Shown: positions 1-9,164 of the stretch, piece after piece
How positions within the stretch are numbered: the first letter of the stretch is position 1
How the letters are laid out: each line of letters starts with the position of its first letter
From: CAZYFH01 sp965249175
GTDB lineage: Bacteria > Acidobacteriota > Vicinamibacteria > Vicinamibacterales > UBA8438
Reading direction: 5' to 3'
Assembly (NCBI GenBank): GCA_965249175.1
Contig: OZ252227.1
Span: 1,426,001-1,490,000 of the forward strand
DNA length: 64,000 nucleotides
The notes under the pieces: model-generated
Told to the model about the DNA's origin: nothing
Database searches by the model: none
The model's input: the letters and a program-made list of their open reading frames with translations, nothing else
Translations under genes and position numbers: made by a program

Positions 1-657
1 GACCTTGTCCTGCGGCACGAAGTAGCGCTCGCGTGGCGTGCCGGGCTCGGTCGCCAGGATCTTTACCGTGACATACGGCGCGTCCATGACCTGGAAGTAG
101 TAGAGCTCGTCGTCGATCACGAAGTCGTCGACCATGTACGGATAGGACGAGAACAGCCAGAGCGACACGCGGTCGTTCTTGTTGCTGCGCATCTCGAGGA
201 ACTGCAGATGTGCCTCGCGCGCCACCTCGGCCCGGGAGCGCTCGCTGTTGGAGAACTCCCATGCCATCGACAGCGACGTGTCCACCAGGTCGATGCGGAC
301 CCTCGACTCGACGTCGCCGGTGATCTCCTCGGTCGCCGTCAGGAACGGATCGGACACGGCGACCAACAGACCGATGACGGCGAGCGCCAGCAACAACTTC
401 GGGATCTGATACAGCACGCGGGCGAACAGACGGCGTTGAAAGCGCCGACCGATCGTGTGCCCCGAGTGCTGCCGTGCATGCGAGCGTCGCGTGAGCAGGA
501 GCCGCGCAAAAGTCAGCAGCGCGGCGAGGGCCACGACCATCGCCAGCAGGGTGGCCATACCGATGTCGCCGTAGCGGACCTGTGCGAACTCGGTCGCTAC
601 CAGCTCCTGGATGCGCAGCCGGAGAAACGCGGTGAACTCAGACCATTCGACCAGCAT
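1..657 (-). CDS. VWA-domain membrane protein (BatA/BatB-like), 3' part missing
   Basis: The gene runs off the left edge; 219 codons are visible from an ATG at 657. There are two hydrophobic segments (residues about 34-52 and 85-102), as in membrane-anchored von Willebrand A proteins of the aerotolerance (Bat) type. The VWA domain follows, with a DTSLS sequence matching the DxSxS metal-ion-dependent adhesion motif, which binds Mg2+ in this fold. The start lies 14 bp after the stop of the threonine-aldolase-like gene on the same strand, so the two are probably co-transcribed. Without the rest of the domain I cannot say which VWA subfamily it is, nor whether a MoxR ATPase neighbour exists outside the window. 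Confidence 0.7.
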   Translation of the reverse strand, partial: MLVEWSEFTAFLRLRIQELVATEFAQVRYGDIGMATLLAMVVALAALLTFARLLLTRRSHARQHSGHTIGRRFQRRLFARVLYQIPKLLLALAVIGLLVAVSDPFLTATEEITGDVESRVRIDLVDTSLSMAWEFSNSERSRAEVAREAHLQFLEMRSNKNDRVSLWLFSSYPYMVDDFVIDDELYYFQVMDAPYVTVKILATEPGTPRERYFVPQDKV

Positions 658-671
658 GGATCAGGGTGCCA

Positions 672-1847
672 TCAGGCGCGGAGCGCGTCGACGAAGGCGT
701 CGGCCAGCGCATCAGGGGTGGTCCGGTTCCACGTTTCGTTCACGGTCAGCAGGAACTCGGCGCCGTCTCGGCGCGGGGCGCCAAGGTCGACGCCGCGACT
801 CGCCAAACGCGCCCGGAAGCCCGCCGGGTCGGCGTGTAAGACCCGCAACCGAAAGATGTTGGACCCGGCCGGGATTCGCTCGATCGTGAAGGCATCGTGG
901 CGCGCCACCCGATCGATCCACGCCTCCGAGACCGCCACGGCCTCGCGGAACCGATCGATGAAGCCTGGCGCGAAGTGCTGCGCGATGGACGCGAACGGCC
1001 ATGCCCCGGGCAGACCGGCGCCGAACATGCGGCGCGTGTGATAGAGGTCGTCGAGCAGCGCCCGGGGGCCGGCCAGGATCGCGCCGGACGCGGCGTTGAA
1101 GTACTTGTAGAGAGACACGTAGACGGTGTCGAACGCGCGCGCGTAGTCGGCGACGGAGCGCCCGGTGTACGCGCTCTGGAGGAAAAGCCGCGCGCCGTCG
1201 AGGTGCAAGCGGATGCCCTCTCGCCCCGCGAACGACGTGACGCGGTCCATCTCGGCCTCGTCGAAGGTTTCGCCGAAGCGTCGCCGCACCGGCGTTTCGA
1301 GCGAGATCACCGACACCGGTCGCGCCACGCGCCCACCGGCCGTCCGCGCGATGACGTCGCGGACGTCATCCAGTGTGAACGTTGCGCGTCCTGGCCCGAT
1401 CGGCATCAAGGTGATGCCGCTCAGGGTCTGAACGCAGTCGCCCGAGTCGTTGAACAGGTGGCTCTCGGCCTGCACGATCGCGCGGCCGGTGCCGCCGGCA
1501 AGCGCTCGCACCGCGAGGTGATTGGCCAGCGTTCCGGTCGGCATGAAGACGGCGCGCTCTTTTCCGAGGACGGTGGCGAAGTGCGCTTCGAGCTCGCCCA
1601 CGGTGCCGCCGATGGAGTAGGCGTCACGCTCTATCGTTTCGGATTCGGCCAACGCGGTCCAGAGCGCGGCCGATTCGGCGGGCGTCAGGCCGAGACCATC
1701 ACCCACCATACGCACACGCCGGGCGGGGGTGTGCTCGGAGCCCGCGTCCTTCTGGGCCAGTGTTGGCGTTGGTCGCGCCAGACCGACACCCACGCCGAGG
1801 GTGCCCAGCTGCAGAAAGCGGCGCCGATCGAGGCTCGTCGTGCTCAT
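672..1847 (-). CDS. Threonine-aldolase-like PLP enzyme with Tat signal
   Basis: 391 aa. The N-terminus has a twin-arginine motif (RRRFLQLG) and a hydrophobic stretch ending near LAQKDA, so export through Tat is predicted. The body matches the beta-eliminating lyase / L-threonine aldolase family of fold-type I PLP enzymes: HLDGARL supplies the aspartate that contacts the pyridine nitrogen, and SLYKYFNA holds the likely Schiff-base lysine. Family members cleave beta-hydroxy amino acids to glycine and an aldehyde. Export of a PLP enzyme of this family is unusual but has plausible precedent in Tat-rich bacteria. It precedes the VWA gene by 14 bp and is divergent from the PQQ dehydrogenase. Confidence 0.85.
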   Translation of the reverse strand: MSTTSLDRRRFLQLGTLGVGVGLARPTPTLAQKDAGSEHTPARRVRMVGDGLGLTPAESAALWTALAESETIERDAYSIGGTVGELEAHFATVLGKERAVFMPTGTLANHLAVRALAGGTGRAIVQAESHLFNDSGDCVQTLSGITLMPIGPGRATFTLDDVRDVIARTAGGRVARPVSVISLETPVRRRFGETFDEAEMDRVTSFAGREGIRLHLDGARLFLQSAYTGRSVADYARAFDTVYVSLYKYFNAASGAILAGPRALLDDLYHTRRMFGAGLPGAWPFASIAQHFAPGFIDRFREAVAVSEAWIDRVARHDAFTIERIPAGSNIFRLRVLHADPAGFRARLASRGVDLGAPRRDGAEFLLTVNETWNRTTPDALADAFVDALRA

Positions 1848-1937
1848 CGCAGGTCTACTCCACGCAGGAGGATATTACGCCGCGCCTGTTCCGCGCACGA
1901 GGCTTCGACTATTCTCTCCCGATTGGAGGACGGACCG

Positions 1938-3650
1938 ATGACACGCGCCCTCGCTCGGATGTGTCTCGCGGTGGGAGTGGTGGTCGCGCTCGTCTCGCCG
2001 GCGTGGGCACAGAGCGCTGACTGGCGGCTCCACAACCTCGATCTGGCGGGCAGTCGCTATTCCACCCTCGATCAGATCACCCGCGACAACGTCGGCACGC
2101 TGACGCCGCGATGGCTCTTCCAGCACGGCGTCATCGACGGCGTCAGCAATCAGACGACCCCGGTCATCGTCGAGGGAGTCATGTATGTGACCGACGCACG
2201 CGGCAGCGTCTACGCCGTCGACGCTGCCGACGGTCACCTAGTGTGGACGTATGACGTCACCGATCTCCTCGGCGGCGCGCGCGAAGCGGGCTACATCTTT
2301 CGCCATCGTGGCGTGACGTATGAAGACGGCGTCGTGTATAGCGCGGCCGGCTCGTTCGTCTTTGCGCTCGACGCCGAGACTGGCGCGCCGATCGACAGCT
2401 TCGGCGACGGCGGTCAGGCAAGCGTGATCCTCGACGTGTTGCGGCAGCGGTACCCGGACGTCGAGACCGCGATCTCGAAGGGGTACTGGTTCACGACGGC
2501 GCCGCAGATTCACGACGGGGTGCTCTACGTCGGCTCGACCCGTAGCGAGAGCCGCATTCCGGGTGGGCACGTGCTGGCGGTCGATGCGGGGTCGGGCGAG
2601 GTGCTCTGGCACTTCAACACGATTCCGCAGGACGAGAACGATCAGGGCTGGGACATTGCCGGACCCACGTGGGTCGGCGGTGGCCGCGAGGGCGGGGGCA
2701 TCTGGGAGACGCCGTCGATCGACCCCGACCTCGGGCTCGTCTACGTCGCGGTCGGGAACCCGTTCGGCGACAGCACCATGCGATCGGGGCTGAATCTCTT
2801 TAGCGATTCGGTGCTCGCGCTCTCGCTCGACACCGGTCGGCTGGAGTGGTACTACCAGCTCGTCCATCACGACGTCTGGGACTACGACAACGGGAGCCAG
2901 CCGATCCTCTTCGACATGGAGGTCGATGGCGAGCCGGTCAAGGCGCTGGCGCAGGCGAACAAGAACGGGTGGCTCTACATTCTCAACCGTGAGACGGGGG
3001 AGCCGGTCCATCCGATCATCGAGACACCGGTGCCGACGGCGACCGACCGCGAGGGCGAGCAGCCGTGGCCAACGCAGCCGATCCCCCACAAGGCGAACGG
3101 CGAGCGGATGGAGCCCGTCTCGCCCGTTTTCCCGGAGGAGATCCCGCCCGAGCATGCGGAAGGCAAGACGCTCGTTCCGCAATTCACGCCGCTCGGCCCG
3201 GATCAGATTTTCGCGCCGGGCTTCGGTGGCGGTGCGAGCTACGCGCCGCTGGCGTTCAGCGCGCAGACCGGTCTGCTCTACGTCAACGCTATCGACCGGC
3301 CGTCCGATGCCGGACGTGGCCCGCGGGGGTTCGTCTCCGCCTACGACCCGACGACGGGCGACCTCGTCTGGCGGCAGATCTTCGAGGGCTACGGGCAGTC
3401 GGGGCCCGTCGTGACGGCGGGTGGTCTCGTCTTCGTCGGCGCCGGCAGCAACATTGCGGGCTACTTCTATGCCTATGACGCCGCGACCGGAGAAGAGCTG
3501 TGGAAGTTCAACACCGGGTCCGGGATCTTCGCCGGACCCTCTGTCTACATGGTGAACGGCGAGCAGTTCGTGACCGTGGCGTCAGGCGGCGGCAGCCGCG
3601 GCCGGCGGGGTGGCGATCTCATCCTCAGCTTCGCGTTGCCGCGCCCGTAG
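1938..3650 (+). CDS. PQQ-dependent dehydrogenase (quinoprotein)
   Basis: 570 aa. I chose the ATG at 1938 because it has a GGAGGA seven bases upstream and starts a clean Sec signal (MTRALARM... to AWAQ). The open frame extends back to 897 but that part is antisense to the aldolase gene. The mature protein is an eight-bladed PQQ propeller: DWRLHNLDLAGSRYS at the start is the family opening, HHDVWDYDNGSQP carries the catalytic-type Asp, and GNPFGDS the Ca2+-ligand-type Asn. It oxidises alcohols or sugars in the periplasm and passes electrons to a cytochrome. No heme c domain is attached and no PQQ biosynthesis genes are in the window, so acceptor and cofactor supply come from elsewhere. Confidence 0.9.
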   Translation: MTRALARMCLAVGVVVALVSPAWAQSADWRLHNLDLAGSRYSTLDQITRDNVGTLTPRWLFQHGVIDGVSNQTTPVIVEGVMYVTDARGSVYAVDAADGHLVWTYDVTDLLGGAREAGYIFRHRGVTYEDGVVYSAAGSFVFALDAETGAPIDSFGDGGQASVILDVLRQRYPDVETAISKGYWFTTAPQIHDGVLYVGSTRSESRIPGGHVLAVDAGSGEVLWHFNTIPQDENDQGWDIAGPTWVGGGREGGGIWETPSIDPDLGLVYVAVGNPFGDSTMRSGLNLFSDSVLALSLDTGRLEWYYQLVHHDVWDYDNGSQPILFDMEVDGEPVKALAQANKNGWLYILNRETGEPVHPIIETPVPTATDREGEQPWPTQPIPHKANGERMEPVSPVFPEEIPPEHAEGKTLVPQFTPLGPDQIFAPGFGGGASYAPLAFSAQTGLLYVNAIDRPSDAGRGPRGFVSAYDPTTGDLVWRQIFEGYGQSGPVVTAGGLVFVGAGSNIAGYFYAYDAATGEELWKFNTGSGIFAGPSVYMVNGEQFVTVASGGGSRGRRGGDLILSFALPRP

Positions 3651-3827
3651 CGGCGCGACACGCCGGCTGGTCGCGCACATCCCTCCAGAAACCGGCTCGC
3701 TTAAGAACAGGTTGGTTCGTAAGCGAGCAGGGGAGCCTCGGCCACGCGCCGGGGGTGGGCGTTGGTTTGTACAGAGGCGGGCCCGCGCAGCCTACGACCG
3801 CCGCAGTCTCACGGAGCACAGCAGGAC

Positions 3828-3860
3828 TTGACAGGCGCGGCTCAAGACCGCTGATATGCT
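3828..3860 (+). promoter_or_regulatory. Weak promoter candidate inside a 337-bp gene-free gap
   Basis: The gap 3651-3987 holds no gene I can support. It contains a perfect TTGACA at 3828-3833, but the best -10-like hexamers (TGATAT at 3852, TATGCT at 3855) are poorly matched or badly spaced. It could drive the amidohydrolase starting at 3988. Confidence 0.3.
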
Positions 3861-3987
3861 CGAAGTTCTTACGCCTCGGGAACATCACGAGATGCGTGGC
3901 GGCCATCCGATGCGCAACACAAGGTACGACGTTTCGCGACCGGCGCGTTGGACCGATTCACGCAACCACGGCTGTGAGGGGGTCACC

Positions 3988-5340
3988 ATGATCACGCGAC
4001 GAGTCGCGGGCGCGCTCGTCGGTCTGCTGCTGTCGGTGGCTCCAGTGACCGGACAGGCGGTGACCGCCATCACCAACGCGCGCGTCATCGACGGGTTGGG
4101 TGGGGCGCCCATTGCGGACGGTGTCATCGTCGTCCAGGGCGGGCGGATCGAGGCGGTGGGCGAGGCCGTGACGGTCGCGGTGCCGGCCGGCGCCGAGGTC
4201 ATTGACGTCCGTGGGATGACCGTGATGCCGGGACTGGCCGACATGCACGTCCACCTGGTCGGCGGCTGGGACGGCGAGACGACCGACATTCTCGGATACC
4301 AGCGCTACCTGAACGCCCTGCTGTACGCCGGCGTGACGACCGCGCAGGACGTCGGTGGCCTGCTGCTGCTCATGCAGCAGATGCGCCAGGAGGTCGAGGC
4401 GGGCCGGATCGCCGGGCCACGCCTCCTCTTCGTCGGTCCCCTCCTCGATGGTGTGAGCCCGGTGTGGCCACCGATCTCCTATCGGATCGTGTCCTCCGAG
4501 CAAGTCGCGACGGTCGTCGACCAGCTGGATGCCGGCGGAGTCGACGCCCTCAAGGCGTACGGCAGCCTGGACGATGGTCTGGTGGCGGCGCTGGTCGCGG
4601 CGGCGAAGGAGAAGGCGTTGCCCGTGTTCGCCGACCTTGGTTCACGGAACGGCTCGATGGCCGTGGCGGAGACCGGGATCCGCGGCTTCGCGCACGCCGG
4701 CACGGCGCCGATCGAGGACGACGTCATCGCCTTCATGGCCGAGCGCGGTGTCGCGACCATCACGACACTGGCCGTGAGCGAGTCCTTCGCGCGACATCGC
4801 TTCGAGAATCTGGCCTTTCTCGAACAGCCGTTGCTGCGTCGAACGATGCCGCCCTGGTTCCGCGCGGCGCTCACCACTCATGCGACGCGTGAGCTGACCG
4901 CCGCGGAGCGCGGCCGCGCGGAGCGGGCCGCCGCAGGGCTCGCGACCGGCACGTCCAATGTGGGGCGTCTTCACGACGCCGGGGTCCTGCTCGTCGCGGG
5001 GACAGACTCGCCCTATCCGGGTGTGTTCTTCGGAGAGGGCCTGCACCGGGAACTGGAGCTGCTGGTGGAGGCCGGCCTGGCGCCGCTGGAGGCCATCTCG
5101 GTCGCGACGCGGAATCCGGCAGTCCTCATGAACGCGGAGCGTGAATGGGGCACGCTGCGGCCGGGGTTGGTTGCGGACCTCATCGTGGTGGATGGACGCC
5201 CGGACCAGACCATCAGCGACACACGCCGGATCCACCTGGTCATGCAAGGCGGTCGCGTTATCGACCGGGACGCCTTGGAGTTCGACGCATCCGTCGATCG
5301 CGGCTTTCGCGCGTCGGACCCGCTCCGGACGCGACGCTAG
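3988..5340 (+). CDS. Imidazolonepropionase-like amidohydrolase, secreted
   Basis: 450 aa from ATG 3988, preceded by a purine-rich GAGGGGGT; the open frame reaches 3856 but lacks a signal there. A signal peptide ends near VTGQA. Amidohydrolase-superfamily TIM barrel: PGLADMHVHL gives the strand-1 HxH pair, LKAYG the lysine that is carboxylated in related Xaa-Pro dipeptidase-type enzymes, FAHAG a later His, and GTDSPYPG the strand-8 Asp. The strand-5 His seen in its two neighbours (GH) is replaced here by FADLG, so the metal centre may be altered. It is the first of three paralogs within 8 kb and probably hydrolyses a cyclic amide or dipeptide-like substrate outside the cytoplasm; the substrate cannot be read from sequence. 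Confidence 0.85.
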   Translation: MITRRVAGALVGLLLSVAPVTGQAVTAITNARVIDGLGGAPIADGVIVVQGGRIEAVGEAVTVAVPAGAEVIDVRGMTVMPGLADMHVHLVGGWDGETTDILGYQRYLNALLYAGVTTAQDVGGLLLLMQQMRQEVEAGRIAGPRLLFVGPLLDGVSPVWPPISYRIVSSEQVATVVDQLDAGGVDALKAYGSLDDGLVAALVAAAKEKALPVFADLGSRNGSMAVAETGIRGFAHAGTAPIEDDVIAFMAERGVATITTLAVSESFARHRFENLAFLEQPLLRRTMPPWFRAALTTHATRELTAAERGRAERAAAGLATGTSNVGRLHDAGVLLVAGTDSPYPGVFFGEGLHRELELLVEAGLAPLEAISVATRNPAVLMNAEREWGTLRPGLVADLIVVDGRPDQTISDTRRIHLVMQGGRVIDRDALEFDASVDRGFRASDPLRTRR

Positions 5341-5384
5341 TTGACACAGGCGGCGACGCGACGCCGCCGATGGAGACCAGGTTC

Positions 5385-7541
5385 ATGGACGAACGACCGC
5401 CGACACGGGACGATGCTGGACTCCTCGTACCCCGACTAGCCCTGATCGCGATCGTGGGATCCGGTCTGGCGTGTGGTCAGCCGGGTACGGATCTGGAACC
5501 CGCCGACGGTGTGACGGGCGAGCGTTACGCCATCACGAATGTCGACGTCGTGCCGATGGAGTCGGACGCGGTGCGACACGACCAGACCGTGCTCGTGGAC
5601 GGCGGTCGGATCATCGCGCTGGGCAGCACCGACACGGTGGAAGTTCCGGCCGGGTATGAGCACATCGATGGCTCGGACCACTACCTGGCGCCCGGGCTCG
5701 CCGACATGCACGCACACCCGATGACACAACAGGATCTCGACCTCTATCTCGCGAGCGGCGTGACGTTCATCCGGGCGATGTGGGGCGAGCCCGTGGTCCT
5801 CGACTTCCGCGACAGCGTTGCCTCCGGCGCGCGAGTCGGGCCACGGATCCTGGCGGGTGGGCGGATTGTCGACGGCGAGCCGGTGATTCACTACGGCAGC
5901 GACCTGGTGATCACCGACGCGGACGCCGAGCGCATCGTGGCGACGCACCAGGCGGCCGGCTACGAGTTCATCAAGGTCTATTCCAACCTGAGCGTCGACG
6001 CCTTCGACGCCATAGCGACCGCGGCCAGGCGCAGCGGCATCCCGTTCGCCGGGCATATTCCGATGGCCGTGCAGACCGAACATGCGATGCGCAGTGGCAT
6101 GCAGACGGCCGAGCACCTGATCGGGATCTCCACCGCGACGTTTGCGGACGGTGTGACGCCGGTCGGGCGTTTCGACCCGGCGTTTGGCGAGTTCGCGTCC
6201 AGCGTCGGTCGAGGCGACGTCGACCTCGACGAGGTGTTCGACCGGCGCAAGCTCGAGGCGCTGGCAGATCTCGGCGCCGAGTCCGGCATGTGGACGGTGC
6301 CGACGCTCACCGTGCTGCGGGGCCAGGCGCTCTCACCGGAGGCCATCGGCCTGGAATGGGAGCGACCCGAGATGAGGTACACCGGTTTCGCCGTGAAGGA
6401 GTTCTGGCGGCAGGCGACGCTCTTGAGTTCGGGACGGTCGGACGACTTCCATCGCGGCGTCGATCGCATCTTCGAGCACGAGCTGGCGCAGGTGAAGGCG
6501 TTTCATGACGCCGGCGCGCGACTGCTTGCCGGCACCGACGCCCCGAATCCGTTCGTCTATGTCGGCTCCAGCCTCGTTGAAGAGCTGGAGCTGTTCGTGC
6601 GGGCGGGCCTGACATCCTACGAGGCGCTGCAGACGGCCACGACCAAGGTCGCGGAGTTCGTGGGCGAGCCTGGCGAAACGGGCGTCGTGGCGGACGGGGC
6701 GCGGGCCGATCTCGTGCTGCTGGAAACGAATCCCCTGGAGGACGTCGGCGCGTATCGACACATCGTGGGCGTCATGGCCGGCGGGCGGTGGCTGGACCGC
6801 GCCGATCTCGATACACGTCTGACCGGCGTGATGGCGGTCTCGGAGCAGAAGGCCGCCGTGGTCGGTCGTTTCGCCGACTGGCCGATCGACGTGGGTGAGC
6901 AGGTACTGGTCAGTGCGGCGTTTACACTCTCGGAGGGTGGTCGGGACATCGGTGCCGAACGCGTGGCTCTGGTGCCATCGTCCGGCGATGGCCGCACGAT
7001 TCTCGGGCAAACGGTCGGCGCCGACGGCGCGAGGCGCGCGTATCGACTGGAGCTCGACCCCGCCGGCAACGTTCGGCGTTGGGTGCGGCGCGAGCAGGCG
7101 GGCGGGACGTCGAGCGAGACGATGATCGTCAAGGACACCGATGGGTATCAGATTACCGCCCCCGATGGGCAGCAGTCGGCCGCCGACGGTCCGGCGGGAC
7201 TCATTCTGACCAACACCGCGCTCGACTGGCTCGCACTGTCTCCCGCGCTCGCGACGATGACGGATGGTGAAACCCGCCAGCTCGGTGCGTGGGGCCTGGG
7301 CCAGGACGGCGCGCTCGAGGAACAGACCGTGACCGTGACCCGGCACCCGAGCGACGTGATCGTCGGGCACTTCTATTTTTCGGGCGTCAATCCCCACGAT
7401 GTCGCGGTGGAAACGTCGAGCGGCACGACCACCATGCGGGTGTGGATGGGTGGCGGCTTTTATGCGGGATGGCCGCTGAGCATCGCGGTGGAACCGGTGG
7501 CCGGTGCAGGGCCGCCGACCGAGTACATGCGGATTCTGTGA
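5385..7541 (+). CDS. Amidohydrolase with extra C-terminal domain, probable lipoprotein
   Basis: 718 aa. The ATG at 5385 follows a GAGACCAGG; an in-frame ATG at 5370 is an alternative. A hydrophobic stretch ending SGLAC suggests lipid attachment, although the lipobox is not canonical. The amidohydrolase part (about residues 45-470) keeps DMHAHP, FIKVYSN, GHIP, TAEHL and GTDAPNPF, a full set of metal and catalytic positions. About 240 further residues form a domain I do not recognise, rich in beta-strand-like sequence (GHFYFSGVNPHD). It starts 44 bp after the previous amidohydrolase and was probably made from the same transcript. The length is well above the usual 420-450 aa of the family. Confidence 0.85.
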   Translation: MDERPPTRDDAGLLVPRLALIAIVGSGLACGQPGTDLEPADGVTGERYAITNVDVVPMESDAVRHDQTVLVDGGRIIALGSTDTVEVPAGYEHIDGSDHYLAPGLADMHAHPMTQQDLDLYLASGVTFIRAMWGEPVVLDFRDSVASGARVGPRILAGGRIVDGEPVIHYGSDLVITDADAERIVATHQAAGYEFIKVYSNLSVDAFDAIATAARRSGIPFAGHIPMAVQTEHAMRSGMQTAEHLIGISTATFADGVTPVGRFDPAFGEFASSVGRGDVDLDEVFDRRKLEALADLGAESGMWTVPTLTVLRGQALSPEAIGLEWERPEMRYTGFAVKEFWRQATLLSSGRSDDFHRGVDRIFEHELAQVKAFHDAGARLLAGTDAPNPFVYVGSSLVEELELFVRAGLTSYEALQTATTKVAEFVGEPGETGVVADGARADLVLLETNPLEDVGAYRHIVGVMAGGRWLDRADLDTRLTGVMAVSEQKAAVVGRFADWPIDVGEQVLVSAAFTLSEGGRDIGAERVALVPSSGDGRTILGQTVGADGARRAYRLELDPAGNVRRWVRREQAGGTSSETMIVKDTDGYQITAPDGQQSAADGPAGLILTNTALDWLALSPALATMTDGETRQLGAWGLGQDGALEEQTVTVTRHPSDVIVGHFYFSGVNPHDVAVETSSGTTTMRVWMGGGFYAGWPLSIAVEPVAGAGPPTEYMRIL

Positions 7542-7581
7542 GCTCCGTTCGACCGAGATGGCACGCCGCTCCGTTCCGCGC

Positions 7582-7800
7582 TCAGCGTTCGTCGGTCGGC
7601 CCAGGATCGGGCGTGGGGACGGCCAGGATGAGCAGGCATCCCAGCGTGACGAGGAGGCCGATGACGAGGAGCGGCCACCGGCTCCCGTCCCGGAGCACGC
7701 CCGCTGCACCGTAGAGCGCGACCGCGTTGCCGATGAAGTTCAGCGTGAGCCCCCACGCGCGCAGCGACCAGGGGCCAAGCGGCTTCGCGAGGTCGATCAT
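7582..7800 (-). CDS. Small two-helix membrane protein
   Basis: 72 aa, read from the ATG at 7800, which overlaps the stop of the NRAMP-like gene (ATGA). Two hydrophobic segments (residues about 16-36 and 43-62) and a charged, proline-rich tail. No family recognised. The overlap indicates translational coupling with the transporter, so it may be an accessory subunit. The reading frame also continues upstream antisense to nothing useful, and I reject that extension because the transporter frame is clearly coding. Confidence 0.6.
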   Translation of the reverse strand: MIDLAKPLGPWSLRAWGLTLNFIGNAVALYGAAGVLRDGSRWPLLVIGLLVTLGCLLILAVPTPDPGPTDER

Positions 7801-9164
7801 ATCCACCAGCCCAGTCGGTTGAAGACGAAGAGAATGGCGACCGCGTTGAGCAGCGTGATCTGGAGCAGGATCCCGAGGTTCCAGAAGTACGAACGCGACC
7901 GATCCGCCCCCAACACCCGCCGATCGTTCAGCAGCAGAAAGAACGACCATCCGACGATGTTGTTCGTCAGGGACAGAAACGCGCCGATGGCGATGATCAG
8001 CCAGATGGGATTCGGATACCAGACGGCCAGAAACCCGATCTGCGGGAAGAGCGCGCACACCCGCCAGCGCCAGGAGCGCACGTCCGGCTTCCAGCCCAGC
8101 GCCGCATGCAGCGCCATCGCGCCCGCGATGCTCATGCCGACGGTGGTCGTGATGGGCACCGCCAGGAAGCCCACGTAGAACACCAGCGGCGCCCACGTCG
8201 GGCCGAGCAGCGGCACGAGTGCGGCGGCCAGCTCCTCGGCGGCGTCCGGTTGCCCGCCCCGTCCGAAGAGGGTGGCCGCGAACACGCTCGCGACGATGAA
8301 GTTCACCAGGATGAACGGGATCGCAAGCCCGGCGACGATATCGAAGCGCGCGAGGCCCTCGTGACGTCGGCCCCACCCGCGTGCCAGGCCGGCGTAGTTG
8401 AAGAAGAACCAGTCCATGACGCCAACCGCCGCCGCCGACGACGCGATGAACAGATCGAGACCGGGCCCGCCCGGCGGCAGCCAGGGGACGACGAGCCCGC
8501 GCAGCGCCGCTGGCCAGTCCACGCCGACCACGACCAGGCAGATCCCGAAGCAGACCAGCATGATCGCGATGCCCACCTTCATGGCGCCCTCGACGAACCG
8601 AGCGCCTCGGCCGGCCCGCTGGCCGTAGCTGAGGACGAGCCAGCTCGTCACGGCGAGGTAGAGCACCCAGTTGATCTGACGCGGGAACTCGAACCCCAGC
8701 AGGGGAGTCAGCGATTCCACCAGATGTGCGCCCAGGCTGTACTGGCCGAAGTTGAAGGCGACGGCCACGAACACGGTACCAACGAGCGCGGTCATGAGAG
8801 AGCCGACAATCCAGCCGTGATAGCGGTTCTGGGCGTCGACCACGGCGATGCCGCCGCGACAGACGAACCGCGCCATCGCCATCATCATGAAGACGCCGAG
8901 CCCCATCGAGACCCAGGTGAGCCACATCAGGCGGTACCCGAAGGTCGCTCCCGCCAGCATGGTGGCGGTCAGGGTGCCGGCGCCGAGTGTGAGCGCCGCG
9001 TTCATGAAGCCAGGGCCGCCAAGCCGGAAGTAGGCCGCGAGACGCCGAGGGAGCGGCTGCCCGCGGAGCTGTGCGAGCTCCTGCGATTCGGCGTCGAGCA
9101 CCGCCGGTGGGATCCGCTCGGCGAGCGGGTACCGATGTCCGGGGTGTGTCGGCTCAGCGCTCAC
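7797..9164 (-). CDS. NRAMP-like metal transporter lacking the DPGN motif
   Basis: 455 aa from a GTG at 9164 that overlaps the stop of the upstream oxidoreductase by 4 nt (GTGA). The open frame extends to 9431 but there it is antisense-like sequence. About eleven hydrophobic helices. The start of the core, GGPGFMNAALTLGAGT followed by FGYRLMW, lines up with the NRAMP opening GPGF...DPGN...GYQLLW, but the DPGN metal ligands are replaced by LGAGT, and in the helix-6 region the usual A-x-x-M-P-H reads AVGVMDWF. It belongs with divergent NRAMP relatives whose substrate is uncertain; Mg2+ or another ion is possible. Middle gene of a three-gene overlapping operon. Confidence 0.8.
   Translation of the reverse strand: MSAEPTHPGHRYPLAERIPPAVLDAESQELAQLRGQPLPRRLAAYFRLGGPGFMNAALTLGAGTLTATMLAGATFGYRLMWLTWVSMGLGVFMMMAMARFVCRGGIAVVDAQNRYHGWIVGSLMTALVGTVFVAVAFNFGQYSLGAHLVESLTPLLGFEFPRQINWVLYLAVTSWLVLSYGQRAGRGARFVEGAMKVGIAIMLVCFGICLVVVGVDWPAALRGLVVPWLPPGGPGLDLFIASSAAAVGVMDWFFFNYAGLARGWGRRHEGLARFDIVAGLAIPFILVNFIVASVFAATLFGRGGQPDAAEELAAALVPLLGPTWAPLVFYVGFLAVPITTTVGMSIAGAMALHAALGWKPDVRSWRWRVCALFPQIGFLAVWYPNPIWLIIAIGAFLSLTNNIVGWSFFLLLNDRRVLGADRSRSYFWNLGILLQITLLNAVAILFVFNRLGWWI

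Noticed and set aside
897..1937. N-terminal extension of the PQQ dehydrogenase frame
   Set aside because: It is antisense to the threonine-aldolase-like gene, has no domain, and a clear ribosome site and signal peptide occur at 1938.
2238..3182. Long minus-strand ORF of 314 codons
   Set aside because: It mirrors the PQQ dehydrogenase; the amino acid pattern is the Arg/Asp/Val-rich shadow typical of antisense frames in GC-rich DNA.
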